Positions 33,851-43,108 of a DNA stretch of 64,000 nucleotides are shown here, in pieces. How positions within the stretch are numbered: the first letter of the stretch is position 1; each line of letters starts with the position of its first letter. The stretch spans positions 1 through 64,000 of the forward strand of contig JAGAPD010000009.1 in NCBI GenBank assembly GCA_017623435.1, given 5' to 3'. The stretch is from Clostridia bacterium. Lineage in GTDB: Bacteria; Bacillota; Clostridia; Christensenellales; Pumilibacteraceae. A program made the translations under genes and the position numbers. The notes beneath the pieces are model-generated. The model saw nothing but the letters and a program-made list of their open reading frames with translations. It made no database searches and had not been told where the DNA came from.

Positions 33851-35095
33851 ATGAATATTGCAGTTGCACAGTCGGGCGGACCGACTTGCGCGATAAATGC
33901 GTCGCTTTTGGGCGTATTCCGTCACGCAACCAAGTACGAAGAAATCGGCGTCGTTTACGGCGCGGTAAACGGCATTGAGGGGCTTATTTACAATCAGCTC
34001 GTTAACCTTAACGAAGTCATTGCGAGTGACGACGACGTAGAGCTTATCCGTCAAACGCCTTCCACCGTTTTGGGCTCGTGTAGATTCAAGCTTCCCGATA
34101 GCGAAAAGGACGATTCCGTTTATAAGATTATCGTGGAAACGCTGAAAGCGCACGACGTAGGCGCGTTTATCTATATCGGCGGTAACGACTCGATGGATAC
34201 CGTCGTAAAGCTTGACAAGTATTTTAAGGCGAATAATATTGATATTAAAGTAGTGGGCGTGCCCAAAACCATTGATAACGACTTGCCCGTGACCGACCAC
34301 ACCCCCGGGTTTGGCTCGGCGGCGAAGTACGTTGCGACGACGCTCCAAGAAATCGTGCGAGACAGTAGCGTGTATTCGGTTGAATCGGTTACGCTCGTTG
34401 AAATTATGGGGCGTGATACTGGCTGGCTTACGGCGTCAAGTGCCGTGCTCCGCGCAAACGGGCTTCCTGCGCCTCACCTTATCTATCTTCCCGAAAATCC
34501 TTTCTCCGTGGCGAAATTCCTTGACGACGTGCGCGTGGCTATGAAAAAATACTATGCGGTCGTAGTTGCTATTTCCGAAGGCGTTGAGCTTGATCCCGAC
34601 GAAGTAGGTCAGACCGAGCAGTCGGGTAAAGAGGACGTTTTTGGTCATAAATATTTGGCAGGCGTTGCAAAAACGCTTGAAAAGGTCGTATCTCGCGAGC
34701 TCAAATGCAAAGTGCGCTCTATCGAGCTTAACGTTATGCAACGTTGCTCGTCGCACCTTAGCTCAAAGCGCGATATCACCGAGGCGGAGCGTATCGGCGA
34801 GTCTGCGGTAAAAGCCGTGCTTGAGGGTAAGTCGGGCGTTATGATGTACTTTAAGCGTATTTCCAGCAACCCCTACAACGTGAGAATTGAAAGCGTTGAT
34901 GCGACCGAAGTAGCTAACCGCGTAAAATATTTCCCTCGTGAGTGGATTGCTGAAAACGGCCACGACGTTACCGAAAAGGCTATTGAATACTGCTTGCCCC
35001 TTATCCAAGGCGAGCAAAATTTCCGCATTAAAAACGGTATTCCCCAGCATTACATTTTGCCCTGCGCACTTCCGCGCGAGAGAGCAAAAAAATAA
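33851..35095 (+). CDS. pfp: 6-phosphofructokinase, pyrophosphate-dependent type
   Basis: 414 residues of the PfkA superfamily. MNIAVAQSGGPTCAINASL is the N-terminal phosphoryl-donor loop. At the donor site GGNDSMDT (110-117) replaces the ATP-type GGDGS, and PKTIDND (138-144) has Lys where ATP enzymes have Gly (PGTIDND). Both substitutions are the accepted marks of pyrophosphate use. MGRDTGWLTA and RCSSHLSSKRD contribute to fructose 6-phosphate binding. It reversibly phosphorylates fructose 6-phosphate in glycolysis, saving ATP in anaerobes. Start ATG 33851 after AAGGAGAATAAG; the longer frame is not supported. Confidence 0.92.
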   Translation: MNIAVAQSGGPTCAINASLLGVFRHATKYEEIGVVYGAVNGIEGLIYNQLVNLNEVIASDDDVELIRQTPSTVLGSCRFKLPDSEKDDSVYKIIVETLKAHDVGAFIYIGGNDSMDTVVKLDKYFKANNIDIKVVGVPKTIDNDLPVTDHTPGFGSAAKYVATTLQEIVRDSSVYSVESVTLVEIMGRDTGWLTASSAVLRANGLPAPHLIYLPENPFSVAKFLDDVRVAMKKYYAVVVAISEGVELDPDEVGQTEQSGKEDVFGHKYLAGVAKTLEKVVSRELKCKVRSIELNVMQRCSSHLSSKRDITEAERIGESAVKAVLEGKSGVMMYFKRISSNPYNVRIESVDATEVANRVKYFPREWIAENGHDVTEKAIEYCLPLIQGEQNFRIKNGIPQHYILPCALPRERAKK

Positions 35096-35130
35096 AACGA
35101 CATACCACGTACCCGTCCGTTTTGACGGGT
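35095..35130 (+). terminator. Possible terminator after pfp
   Basis: AAAACG(A)C...GTCCGTTTT arms around ATACCACGTACCC (35095-35123), overlapping an alternative hairpin ACCCGTC-CGTTTT-GACGGGT (35111-35130). Neither has a long T run, so read-through into the rhamnosidase gene is likely. Confidence 0.4.
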
Positions 35131-35153
35131 ATAGTGCTTTATAAGGAGAGAAA

Positions 35154-37244
35154 ATGTTTTCAAAATCGTCAAAATGGATTGCGCTCGATAAAAAATACGA
35201 TACTCCCGTCGTCGTAAAAAAGTTTACGGCAGGAGATATAAAAAACGCGGTTATTGATATCTGCGGACTTGGGTATTACGAGCTTTTTATCAACGGAGTG
35301 AGGGTGAGCGACGAATTTTTTAAGCCCGTTTGCTCTGATTATCTTGATCGCGATTTCAGCAATTACGGCTATCCGCTTTTTGATAAGACCTCGCATACGA
35401 TATACTACAACACCTATTCCGTCACGCCCTTTATAAAACGTGGCGAAAATACTATGGTCGTTATGCTTGGTAACGGATTTTTCCGTCAGACGCGTCGTGA
35501 CTGCGAGGGCGATACGAGGTTTTTGGACGAGCTTATTTTGCGCTTTGACCTTAAAATCACGCAGGACGGAGTGGTTAGCAGAATCGTAAGCGACGGCACG
35601 GAAAAGGTGGGCGAGGGCTTTATTAAGAGTAATAACCTCTATTACGGCGAGGTGCACGACTACCTTGGTTTTAACGGGTTTGCTGATTTTGTCGCAAGCG
35701 ATAGCGTTAGTTTAATTAAAATTTCTAATACGAAAATTCGCAAGCAAAATTGTCCTAACGACAAGATTGTGAGCATACGTACACCCAAAATCGTGACACG
35801 AAACGGGAATAACGTCGTTTACGACGCGGGCGCGAATATATCGGGATTCGTGCGCTTTACGGCAAAAAGCGAAGAAGTTACCGTTCGTCACGCAGAGCAG
35901 TTGATAGGTTATAGGCTTGATTTTGGATCGGCAGGTGGGGACTGGCAAATATCTCAAAACGTTTACCGCAACGCGCAGGGACTAACCGTGCATCCCTATT
36001 TTTCGTGGAGCGGATTCAGGTACTTTGAAATTGAGGGCGAAGTGGAAAACGTAGAGGTCTGCGTCGTACACACGGATATCAAGGTTACGTCGCACTTTGA
36101 GTGCGGTAACGAAACGCTCAACTGGCTGTATAATGCTTTCGTTGACACGCTTTTATATAATATGCACGGTGGAATTCCCTCTGACTGTCCGCACCGCGAG
36201 CGACTTGGTTACACGGGCGACGGGCAACTGACGGCGGAAAGCGCAATGATGCTCGTGGACGGCGACAAGTTTTACCGCAAGTGGATACGCGATATTGCCG
36301 ACTGTCAGGATATAAATAGCGGTCATATCCAGCACACCGCGCCCCTTATGGGTGGTGGCGGTGGCCCGGGCGGATGGGGAAGTGCGATGGTGATCGTGCC
36401 CTACGCGCACTACAAAATTCACGGCGATAAGAGCGTTTTAGAAGAATATTTTGACAATATGACCTACTTTTTGCAAAGTATGCATGGCTTTTGCGAGAAC
36501 GGTTTGATCGTGAAAGAAAGAGAAAAGGGCTGGTGCTTGGGCGACTGGTGTACGCCTGGCGAAGTGATTTTGCCTCGTCCGCTGGTCAATACCTATTATT
36601 ACGTCCGCTGTATGCAATTAGTCAGCGAAATTGCAAGCGTTATCGGCAAAAAAGTTGATTACTCCAGCGAAATTGAACGCGCTAAAAACGCACTCGTGCG
36701 CGAATATTTTGATAAGACTTCTGGCAATTTTGCAAACGGAGTACAGGGCGCAAACGCTTTTATGCTCGTGCTTGGCTTGGGCGACGAGAGAACGAAATCA
36801 AACCTTTTAAGTAACTACGAAACGCGAAAGTCTTTCGATACGGGAATTTTTGGTACGGACGTTTTGATGCAGTATTTAACGCAGGCAGGCGAAACGCAAC
36901 TTGCGTTTGATTTGCTTTCCAGTGAAAAATACCCCTCGTTTGGTAATTGCAGGGCGCGTGGCGCAACTACGCTTTGGGAATACTGGGAGGGTAATGCGTC
37001 TAATAGCCATCCTATGTTTGGCGGTTGCGTAAAACAAATTTTCTACGGACTGTTAGGTGTTTCGGGTGACGCAGGTATGAAAAATATCACGCTTGCGCCA
37101 AAGTATATCGAAGGTATGGGCTACGCAAAAGCAAAGCTAAAGTTAAGTAGCGGAACGCTTTCGCTTTCCTATAAATATAAGGACGGCAAAGTGCAAGTCT
37201 CCGCCAAAACTTCAGGTAAAATCAACCTCAAAATCATCAACTAA
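35154..37244 (+). CDS. Alpha-L-rhamnosidase (GH78), intracellular
   Basis: 696 residues. N-terminal beta-sandwich (LGYYELFINGVRVSDEFF), then the (alpha/alpha)6 catalytic domain with the GH78 signature DCPHRERLGYTGDGQLTAE, where the Asp/Glu pair provides the general acid and base, and a C-terminal beta domain (GDAGMKNITLAPKYIEGM). It releases L-rhamnose from plant or bacterial oligosaccharides. There is no signal peptide, so it acts on imported substrate. Rhamnose breakdown gives lactaldehyde, the FucO substrate. Start ATG after AAGGAGAGAAA. It is shorter than many GH78 enzymes because it lacks extra N-terminal modules. Confidence 0.9.
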   Translation: MFSKSSKWIALDKKYDTPVVVKKFTAGDIKNAVIDICGLGYYELFINGVRVSDEFFKPVCSDYLDRDFSNYGYPLFDKTSHTIYYNTYSVTPFIKRGENTMVVMLGNGFFRQTRRDCEGDTRFLDELILRFDLKITQDGVVSRIVSDGTEKVGEGFIKSNNLYYGEVHDYLGFNGFADFVASDSVSLIKISNTKIRKQNCPNDKIVSIRTPKIVTRNGNNVVYDAGANISGFVRFTAKSEEVTVRHAEQLIGYRLDFGSAGGDWQISQNVYRNAQGLTVHPYFSWSGFRYFEIEGEVENVEVCVVHTDIKVTSHFECGNETLNWLYNAFVDTLLYNMHGGIPSDCPHRERLGYTGDGQLTAESAMMLVDGDKFYRKWIRDIADCQDINSGHIQHTAPLMGGGGGPGGWGSAMVIVPYAHYKIHGDKSVLEEYFDNMTYFLQSMHGFCENGLIVKEREKGWCLGDWCTPGEVILPRPLVNTYYYVRCMQLVSEIASVIGKKVDYSSEIERAKNALVREYFDKTSGNFANGVQGANAFMLVLGLGDERTKSNLLSNYETRKSFDTGIFGTDVLMQYLTQAGETQLAFDLLSSEKYPSFGNCRARGATTLWEYWEGNASNSHPMFGGCVKQIFYGLLGVSGDAGMKNITLAPKYIEGMGYAKAKLKLSSGTLSLSYKYKDGKVQVSAKTSGKINLKIIN

Positions 37245-37249
37245 AAAGC

Positions 37250-37281
37250 AAAACGGACTACCACGCGGTAGCCCGTTTTTT
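37250..37281. terminator. Terminator between rhamnosidase and the candidate immunity gene
   Basis: AAAACGGACTACC-ACGC-GGTAGCCCGTTTTTT, strong stem and T run on the plus strand; the A run on the other side lets it serve the convergent minus-strand operon too. Confidence 0.8.
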
Positions 37282-37300
37282 GTGTAACAAATATTGAATG

Positions 37301-37915
37301 CTAGTTTATCCAGTAATCTTCACGAATCGAATAAATATCGTAATAATAGTTTTGATAAACCGATTCGTTATTTGTGAAAATTTTTGGTAAATATTTATTG
37401 TCGATTGAAATGTGTTTTAATGAAATTTGATCCAATAGAATAAAAACTATTTCTTTTTTATTAAAATCAACACAAGCATATTCATATATGTTTTCATTTG
37501 GATTATAAGTTGAAACGTAGGTGAAATAATTAAATAGATATTTATTTTCATCCATTACAACGGATTTAGTCTCATAAAAGTGCTTAAAAACATATTTTGT
37601 GGAATTTAACCTATCCAATTCTTTGTCAAAAGTAGCGTTATCGTATGCTATTGTTAAGATGATTTCGCAACCATCTACCAGTTTATAGTCATAATAATGA
37701 TAATTTTGAATATTATAATTTTCGATTGTTTTTGGAAAACTTACAAAATCTGATTTAAATCCGTCTGTTTCTAAATATTTGGATTTGTCGTCAACTTTTA
37801 ATGGAATTTGTGCCCATATAAAAAGCGCAATTATGGATAGAAATAAGGTTGCAAAGATAGAGGTGGATATAATTTTAATTATTATAAATATTTTATTCGT
37901 TTTTTTGCTAACCAC
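37301..37915 (-). CDS. Candidate immunity protein of the RHS locus (anchored, hypothetical)
   Basis: 204 residues starting at GTG 37915, preceded by TATAGGAGAAAATATC, which overlaps the TAG stop of the RHS gene (37927). A longer frame to 37951 would overlap that gene. One N-terminal membrane anchor (IFIIIKIISTSIFATLFLSIIALFIWA) is followed by a soluble domain rich in Tyr, Asn and Lys. I do not recognise the domain. Position directly after an RHS gene, shared AT-rich composition with the RHS tip, and translational coupling are what is expected of an immunity gene, but function is inferred from context only. Confidence 0.6.
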   Translation of the reverse strand: MVSKKTNKIFIIIKIISTSIFATLFLSIIALFIWAQIPLKVDDKSKYLETDGFKSDFVSFPKTIENYNIQNYHYYDYKLVDGCEIILTIAYDNATFDKELDRLNSTKYVFKHFYETKSVVMDENKYLFNYFTYVSTYNPNENIYEYACVDFNKKEIVFILLDQISLKHISIDNKYLPKIFTNNESVYQNYYYDIYSIREDYWIN

Positions 37916-37926
37916 GATATTTTCTC

Positions 37927-40900
37927 CTATAGGAAACCCAGTAACATGCAAATAATTGTACCAATTTGTGTGAAAGTGTCATTATTAGAAAATTCATAAT
38001 CTAAATCAACATCAGCAGTACTATGTGTATCAAAATTGAATAAATAAAGAGCATTGTGACCAAACCATTCGGACGCTAAACTATAAGTGCTTCTGTTTGT
38101 GTATTTTTCGCCTTTATCGTTAACTGTTCTTTGAATTATTTTTGAAATATATATTCTTTGATATCTGGAATGTATTTTATGAGAAGTGTATATTCTAACT
38201 CCATTTTCCCCGAAAGAAACAGTATCTTGTCCTGTAATTTCTTCGATTTTTTGAATTGCTTCTTCAGTTGAATAGGTGTCTTTTAAATTGGATTCAGCAA
38301 TTACGTTTTCGATAAGAGAAATGCTATGATTAACAGCAATAGCAATTAATGCAGCAGTAATTATTATCCCCCAAACGAAATTTCCACTAGGGTCGCTATA
38401 CATAATCGGATTATTATAGCAATAAGTGAAAAGGTTATAGCCGTTGACGGAGTCGGGCTCGAGATAATCGACGTCGTCTTTCGAGATAAATCTGCCCGTT
38501 TCAGGATCGTAGTATCTCGCGTTGAGGTAGTAGAGTCCCGTTTCGCTGTCGTAGTAATAACCGCGGAATCTGAACGGGTTTTTGTTCGCGATATGGTCGG
38601 CAGTAATGGAAATTTCGTTACCGCTATTGTCGGTAATGCGCAGTACGTTGCCCCAAGCGTCGTAGTGGTAAGTAGCGATATGGTTACAACCACCGTCTAC
38701 GATATTAATAACGTCGCCTTGGATATTCTTTTGGAAGAAATAGCGCTTAACGTTAGTGCCCGTTACGGTTTTCATGCCCGTAATACCGCTAGCGTCGTAG
38801 TAGTAAAAACGCGTTTCAACGGTATTGCCAACGGTAATTTCTTCAGCAAGAATTTGCTCGCCGTTACGATAGTATTTGTGGTTACCGTTGGGCGTGAATT
38901 TTCTCACGCGGTAGCCGTTAATATCGTAAGCGTAAGAGTTAGAGCCGAAGGACGCAAGCTTGTTGCCACGAGTCCAAGTAAGGTTATTACCAAAGTAAGA
39001 AACGGGGCGGTCTAAGTTATCGTAGATAATAGTTTTTTCGATAACGGGGGTGGAGGATTCATACGGGTAATACGAGTTGATAACGACTTTTGTAAGCTTA
39101 TCTCCGTCGTAGGTGTAGTGCTTGATTCTACCGAAAGACTGCGAGAAAGAAGTTGACAACGGGAGATAGTAAGTTTTTTGTTCGTACGTTCTGTTACCGT
39201 TTGCGTCGTAATTGTAGTAGTGAGTAATATTAAGGAAGTCGTTATCTTCACGAACGAGGCGGTCGGTTTTGTCGTAAGTATATTTTGTTTCTTTGCCGTC
39301 TTTAATTACGTGGGTAATATTGCCGTGAGCGTCGTAGTGATAGCTGATTTGCGAAGAGTTGTTACTGTTAGTAAGCGAAAGGTTGGTAATCAGGTTTGAG
39401 GGGCGATTGGTATGTCCCGTTACGCTATCAATGCCGTTACCCATATATTGATAACTTTCGCTCATACCGCACATATTGCTGATTACGGTAGAACGGGAAG
39501 TAAGTCTGCCTAAATTATCGTGAGAGTAACTAATGTCTACGTCGTTATTGATAAGTATTTTTTTAAGTCTATTATCGGGGCAAACGACGCCGTTTTGGGT
39601 ATCGTAAGTGTAGTCGTAACGCGTTTGCTCGCGGATATTGGTAGCGGTAGGAACGTAAAGCTCGTCTACCGTTTTGCTAATTAGTCTACCGTGGTCGTCG
39701 TGGGTATTTATAATATTACCCGTGCCAGCGTCTAACGTTTGAATTCGAGCAAGCTGACCGTCGGTAGTATAAGAATAGACGTGTTGGATAACCGTGCCGG
39801 AAGAATGGTCGATTATTTGGGCAACGTTGTCACGGTTATCGTAAACGATTTCGTAAATAAGCGTTTCAACGTTGTTATTGTTAGAATCGGTAGTGACTTT
39901 AACGACACGGATTGGCTTGCCGTCTTGGCGATAGTATTCTTTTTCAATATAACCGTCGTGTTTTACGAGAGTATAATTAGATTCCCCGTTGGAATAACTA
40001 GCATTAGACTTATATTCATACTCTTTTATTACTATACCATTCTTTATTACTTTTGTCAAGCGTCCAAAACCGTCGTAAGTATATAAATACGTTAAACCTT
40101 GTTTTTGCACTTTCGTAAGGTAACCTTTGGTATAAGAATAAGCGTGAGATGTGGTTGAATTGTTTGCGGTGCTATTCATACTTGTGCAGTCGCCGTTATC
40201 GTTGTATGAATAGTCGGTTACGTGCCCCAAGGGAGACGCGTTAATTAATATCTCGTTAAACGCAGGAGACACGTTTAGCGCGGTAGCAAAACCTCGCGAG
40301 TCTACAATGCTTACTAACGTGCCGTTGGAATTATAGTTTTTGAGTTCCGTTATTGCGTTGCTTGTGTTCGTATCTCCGCTATGTATAGTGGATTCAGAAC
40401 ATACTTTTTTGGACGGAGTATAACCGTAAGTTTTTTTGACGCCTCTAAAATCCGTTTCAAACGCTAAGGTTTTATCACTGTTATACGAATACGTCGTTAA
40501 AAAGGGAGTATAGTCGTTACCGTTTTTAATTTTAATTCCGTTTTCAAGGGTTAAGCCGTTACCATCCGTTTTGTTTACCACGATATCGCCGTTTTCGTCT
40601 TCTATTGTGGTAACGATAAGATTCGGATTGTTGTCGTCTTTGTCAAAAGAAAGCTTGGTAAAACCGCCTTCAAGCATACATACGTTCCAAAGAGTAGCAT
40701 ATGGTAATTCTTCACTGCTTGTTCTTTGTACGTTATCGCTAAATTCGAAATAAATAGTAGCTTTTGTTACCGTGCCACGAGTGGGATCTGGCTTTATAGC
40801 CGTGACTGCGAATTGAGTGTATCCTGTTCTGCTGGGAAAATCTGAATAAACAATAGGACCTAATATTTCGGTAATTTCGTTTTGATAGTGGAGCTGAATG

Positions 40901-42252
40901 CCGATACGATAATCTCCGTCGTCGCGAAAACTGGTCGTTCTTGCCTCGCTTAAACTAGTGAAAGCGTATGCCATATAGCCGTCAGAAGTGGGGGATACGG
41001 GAACGGTCTTTTTTAGAACGCAACGTCCCGAAGTGTCTACTGCAACGTCGTAATTTCCAAAAATATTTTGGGGGAACGTATTACCGTTTTGATCAATCAT
41101 AGGATTTATATCCGTATGTGAATAAATAAAATTATGTTTATCTAAGTTGATTGAGATTCCTTGGTTTGCTTTTTTGGTTCCGCCACTTTCGGTGTAAACG
41201 GTACTTGCGTATTCCAAATGGTCAAGTTGAGTAACTGAATCGCTGTTTTCCTTTACGTACTTGCCGATATATTTTTGGTTATCGTCAAAAAAATAACACG
41301 TTACTTTGTTTTTATTATCATCGACAAGCGTTTGGTACTTGTTATAATGAATAGTTAAATAATTGTTGCGTTGTTCAGTCGTAGTTCCGTTCGTTTGTTG
41401 AGCAAGAGTAGTCACGGCTCCGTCTGCAATTTCTGCCGTTTCGGTGTATTCGTGAATTCTTGCAATGCCATCACTGCGAATGTATTTGATTTTATAACCT
41501 GATTGATCGGTAATGTTTTCTAGTTTATATTCGCTATTGTAGGTGTAGGTGCTAAAGTTTCCATCACCATACCCAATTCTTACAAGCTGATTTTGCTCAT
41601 TATATTCATAAGTAAGAGTTCTTTGTGTGGAATCTTTACCATATGAAATGCTGATTAAAAGCCCACTTGTCGTATCATAATTAAAATTAGCAGATCGGCT
41701 GTTGCTATCTGTTATTTTGGTAATTTTATCGCCATCATATTCAATAGTGATGCAACGCCCAACTGAATTTTCATATGTTTTTAGTTTGCCACAACTATCA
41801 AAATGCCATTTGTTGCCGTTTTTGTCGCTAAGTATACGGTTGGTAGGGTTGTAGATAAGATTTTGTCCGTCTTCGTTAACGATTTTTTGCACGCCGTTTT
41901 CGTTGATCTTTCTAAACACCTGTTTATATCCGTTTTGATTAATGTAGTAAAATTTCGTGTTGTCTTCCGGATCAGCGTAAAAGTATTGATGGAGATTTGT
42001 TTTCCAACCCATTCCTAAATGTGCAAATGCGCGTATGGTTGTGCCGTTAGCAAGATATGTTAGCTCGCTTGTGCGGTAAATATCGTTATATACGTGTGAT
42101 ACGTTAAGCGACGCTCCTTCGTCTTGTACGACAGCATCCTCATGAATGAAAACAAGGTTTTCGGTCAATAAGTCCAAAAATCCCGTGCCTGCGCGTTTTA
42201 CTGAAGTTTGCTGTTTCTTGTTGCTTTCTTCAAAGTCATAATGGTTTGCCAT
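37927..42252 (-). CDS. RHS/YD-repeat protein with variable C-terminal tip
   Basis: 1441 residues. Dozens of YD/RHS repeats (forms such as YTYDGFGRLTKV, YNYDANGNRTYE, YHYDAHGNITHV) build the shell that encloses a C-terminal domain. The RHS-core end is RFRGYYYDSETGLYYLNARYYDPETGRFISKD, a standard boundary, with DPSGN at residue 1287. The last 155 residues are a different, AT-rich tip with one hydrophobic stretch (GIIITAALIAIAVNH) and a SLASEWFGHNALYLF...DVDLD segment of unknown activity. No signal peptide or T6SS-type PAAR domain is seen, so the export route is unclear. ATG follows CAGGAGGAAAATCA; promoter at 42321. Probable polymorphic toxin or surface protein. Confidence 0.88.
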   Translation of the reverse strand: MANHYDFEESNKKQQTSVKRAGTGFLDLLTENLVFIHEDAVVQDEGASLNVSHVYNDIYRTSELTYLANGTTIRAFAHLGMGWKTNLHQYFYADPEDNTKFYYINQNGYKQVFRKINENGVQKIVNEDGQNLIYNPTNRILSDKNGNKWHFDSCGKLKTYENSVGRCITIEYDGDKITKITDSNSRSANFNYDTTSGLLISISYGKDSTQRTLTYEYNEQNQLVRIGYGDGNFSTYTYNSEYKLENITDQSGYKIKYIRSDGIARIHEYTETAEIADGAVTTLAQQTNGTTTEQRNNYLTIHYNKYQTLVDDNKNKVTCYFFDDNQKYIGKYVKENSDSVTQLDHLEYASTVYTESGGTKKANQGISINLDKHNFIYSHTDINPMIDQNGNTFPQNIFGNYDVAVDTSGRCVLKKTVPVSPTSDGYMAYAFTSLSEARTTSFRDDGDYRIGIQLHYQNEITEILGPIVYSDFPSRTGYTQFAVTAIKPDPTRGTVTKATIYFEFSDNVQRTSSEELPYATLWNVCMLEGGFTKLSFDKDDNNPNLIVTTIEDENGDIVVNKTDGNGLTLENGIKIKNGNDYTPFLTTYSYNSDKTLAFETDFRGVKKTYGYTPSKKVCSESTIHSGDTNTSNAITELKNYNSNGTLVSIVDSRGFATALNVSPAFNEILINASPLGHVTDYSYNDNGDCTSMNSTANNSTTSHAYSYTKGYLTKVQKQGLTYLYTYDGFGRLTKVIKNGIVIKEYEYKSNASYSNGESNYTLVKHDGYIEKEYYRQDGKPIRVVKVTTDSNNNNVETLIYEIVYDNRDNVAQIIDHSSGTVIQHVYSYTTDGQLARIQTLDAGTGNIINTHDDHGRLISKTVDELYVPTATNIREQTRYDYTYDTQNGVVCPDNRLKKILINNDVDISYSHDNLGRLTSRSTVISNMCGMSESYQYMGNGIDSVTGHTNRPSNLITNLSLTNSNNSSQISYHYDAHGNITHVIKDGKETKYTYDKTDRLVREDNDFLNITHYYNYDANGNRTYEQKTYYLPLSTSFSQSFGRIKHYTYDGDKLTKVVINSYYPYESSTPVIEKTIIYDNLDRPVSYFGNNLTWTRGNKLASFGSNSYAYDINGYRVRKFTPNGNHKYYRNGEQILAEEITVGNTVETRFYYYDASGITGMKTVTGTNVKRYFFQKNIQGDVINIVDGGCNHIATYHYDAWGNVLRITDNSGNEISITADHIANKNPFRFRGYYYDSETGLYYLNARYYDPETGRFISKDDVDYLEPDSVNGYNLFTYCYNNPIMYSDPSGNFVWGIIITAALIAIAVNHSISLIENVIAESNLKDTYSTEEAIQKIEEITGQDTVSFGENGVRIYTSHKIHSRYQRIYISKIIQRTVNDKGEKYTNRSTYSLASEWFGHNALYLFNFDTHSTADVDLDYEFSNNDTFTQIGTIICMLLGFL

Positions 42253-42282
42253 TGATTTTCCTCCTGAAAAAATGATATAGTA

Positions 42283-42312
42283 AAAGGCAAAAACGTTGCC
42301 ATCTTTGCCTTT
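42283..42312 (-). promoter_or_regulatory. Hairpin in the RHS 5' leader
   Basis: AAAGGCAAA (42283-42291) pairs with TTTGCCTTT (42304-42312). It lies in the untranslated leader between the RHS promoter and ribosome site and could affect messenger stability or transcription. Confidence 0.45.
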
Positions 42313-42320
42313 GTGATTGC

Positions 42321-42348
42321 ATTATATCACGGCTTTTTCAAAAGTCAA
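42321..42348 (-). promoter_or_regulatory. Promoter of the RHS operon
   Basis: On the minus strand, TTGACT (42343-42348) and TATAAT (42321-42326), spacing 16 bp. Confidence 0.7.
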
Positions 42349-42461
42349 TACTTTTTACACGCTTATTTTTTGATGGCGCTAGTTTTGCTGGATTTATATA
42401 AAGAAAAGAGAAAATGCTGAAAAAAAATTTTAAATACGAAAACACAGCGTCTTAAAATAGA

Positions 42462-42493
42462 AAAACGGGGCTTATGAAAAAGCCTCGTTTTTT
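42462..42493. terminator. Orphan bidirectional terminator between divergent genes
   Basis: AAAACGGGGCTT-ATGAAAA-AGCCTCGTTTTTT. It sits between the divergent RHS and sigma-like genes, where no annotated transcript ends. Confidence 0.65.
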
Positions 42494-42661
42494 GTTGCAA
42501 AAATTTTGAAAAAAGTCGTAAATAAAATAGTAATGTTGACAGACAGTTGTCACTTTATTTGGGGTATATTAAGGGCACGATTAACGAAAGCGCGTTTGGG
42601 GACCTCGCTTACGAATCGGAAAACGGTAAGTTTTAGTACCGATACGAAAAAGGAGAAAAAT

Positions 42662-43108
42662 ATGAAAATCTGGATACTTTTGATTTTCCGTATTGCTCCG
42701 TCGATTGAGAAGTACTTGGAAAATCTGGATAAAAGAATAAGCAAGATTGCGCTTAACGCGTTTGGCGTGACTGTAAATCAGTACGACGAAATTCTCGCGC
42801 TGTCAATGAAGAAAGCGAAGATTACTAACCTCAGGATTATGTATAACAGGTTAGAGGACGAGCTGACGGGCGAGGAATACTTTATGTTACAGCAGTACGC
42901 GCAGGGCGAGACGGGGGATCAGATCAGCAAGAGTTTAGACATCAAGCTCAGCTTGACCTACAAAAGACTGTATAAGGCAATAAAGAAAGCGGAGCTTGCG
43001 CTACTTCGTGCGGGCTTTGACGAACAGCGTATGGAAAAGGATTACCTTCCGTTTTCCTTTGTGTCGGGCGCTATCAACGTACTTAAAGCCAAAACGAGAA
43101 TGAAATAA
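42662..43108 (+). CDS. Sigma-70 region-4-like DNA-binding protein
   Basis: 148 residues; ATG 42662 follows AAAAGGAGAAAAAT, whereas the longer frame from 42506 crosses untranslated sequence. Residues about 75-125 (LTGEEYFMLQQYAQGETGDQISKSLDIKLSLTYKRLYKAIKKAELALL, split here into its two helices) form a sigma-region-4/LuxR-type helix-turn-helix. No region 2 is recognisable, so it is more likely a phage-type late regulator or anti-sigma-like adaptor than a full sigma factor. Upstream is TTGACA at 42536 overlapping TGACA-GACAGT-TGTCA. It lies before the phage particle cluster, separated from it by an opposite-strand gene, and may regulate that cluster (inference). Confidence 0.6.
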   Translation: MKIWILLIFRIAPSIEKYLENLDKRISKIALNAFGVTVNQYDEILALSMKKAKITNLRIMYNRLEDELTGEEYFMLQQYAQGETGDQISKSLDIKLSLTYKRLYKAIKKAELALLRAGFDEQRMEKDYLPFSFVSGAINVLKAKTRMK

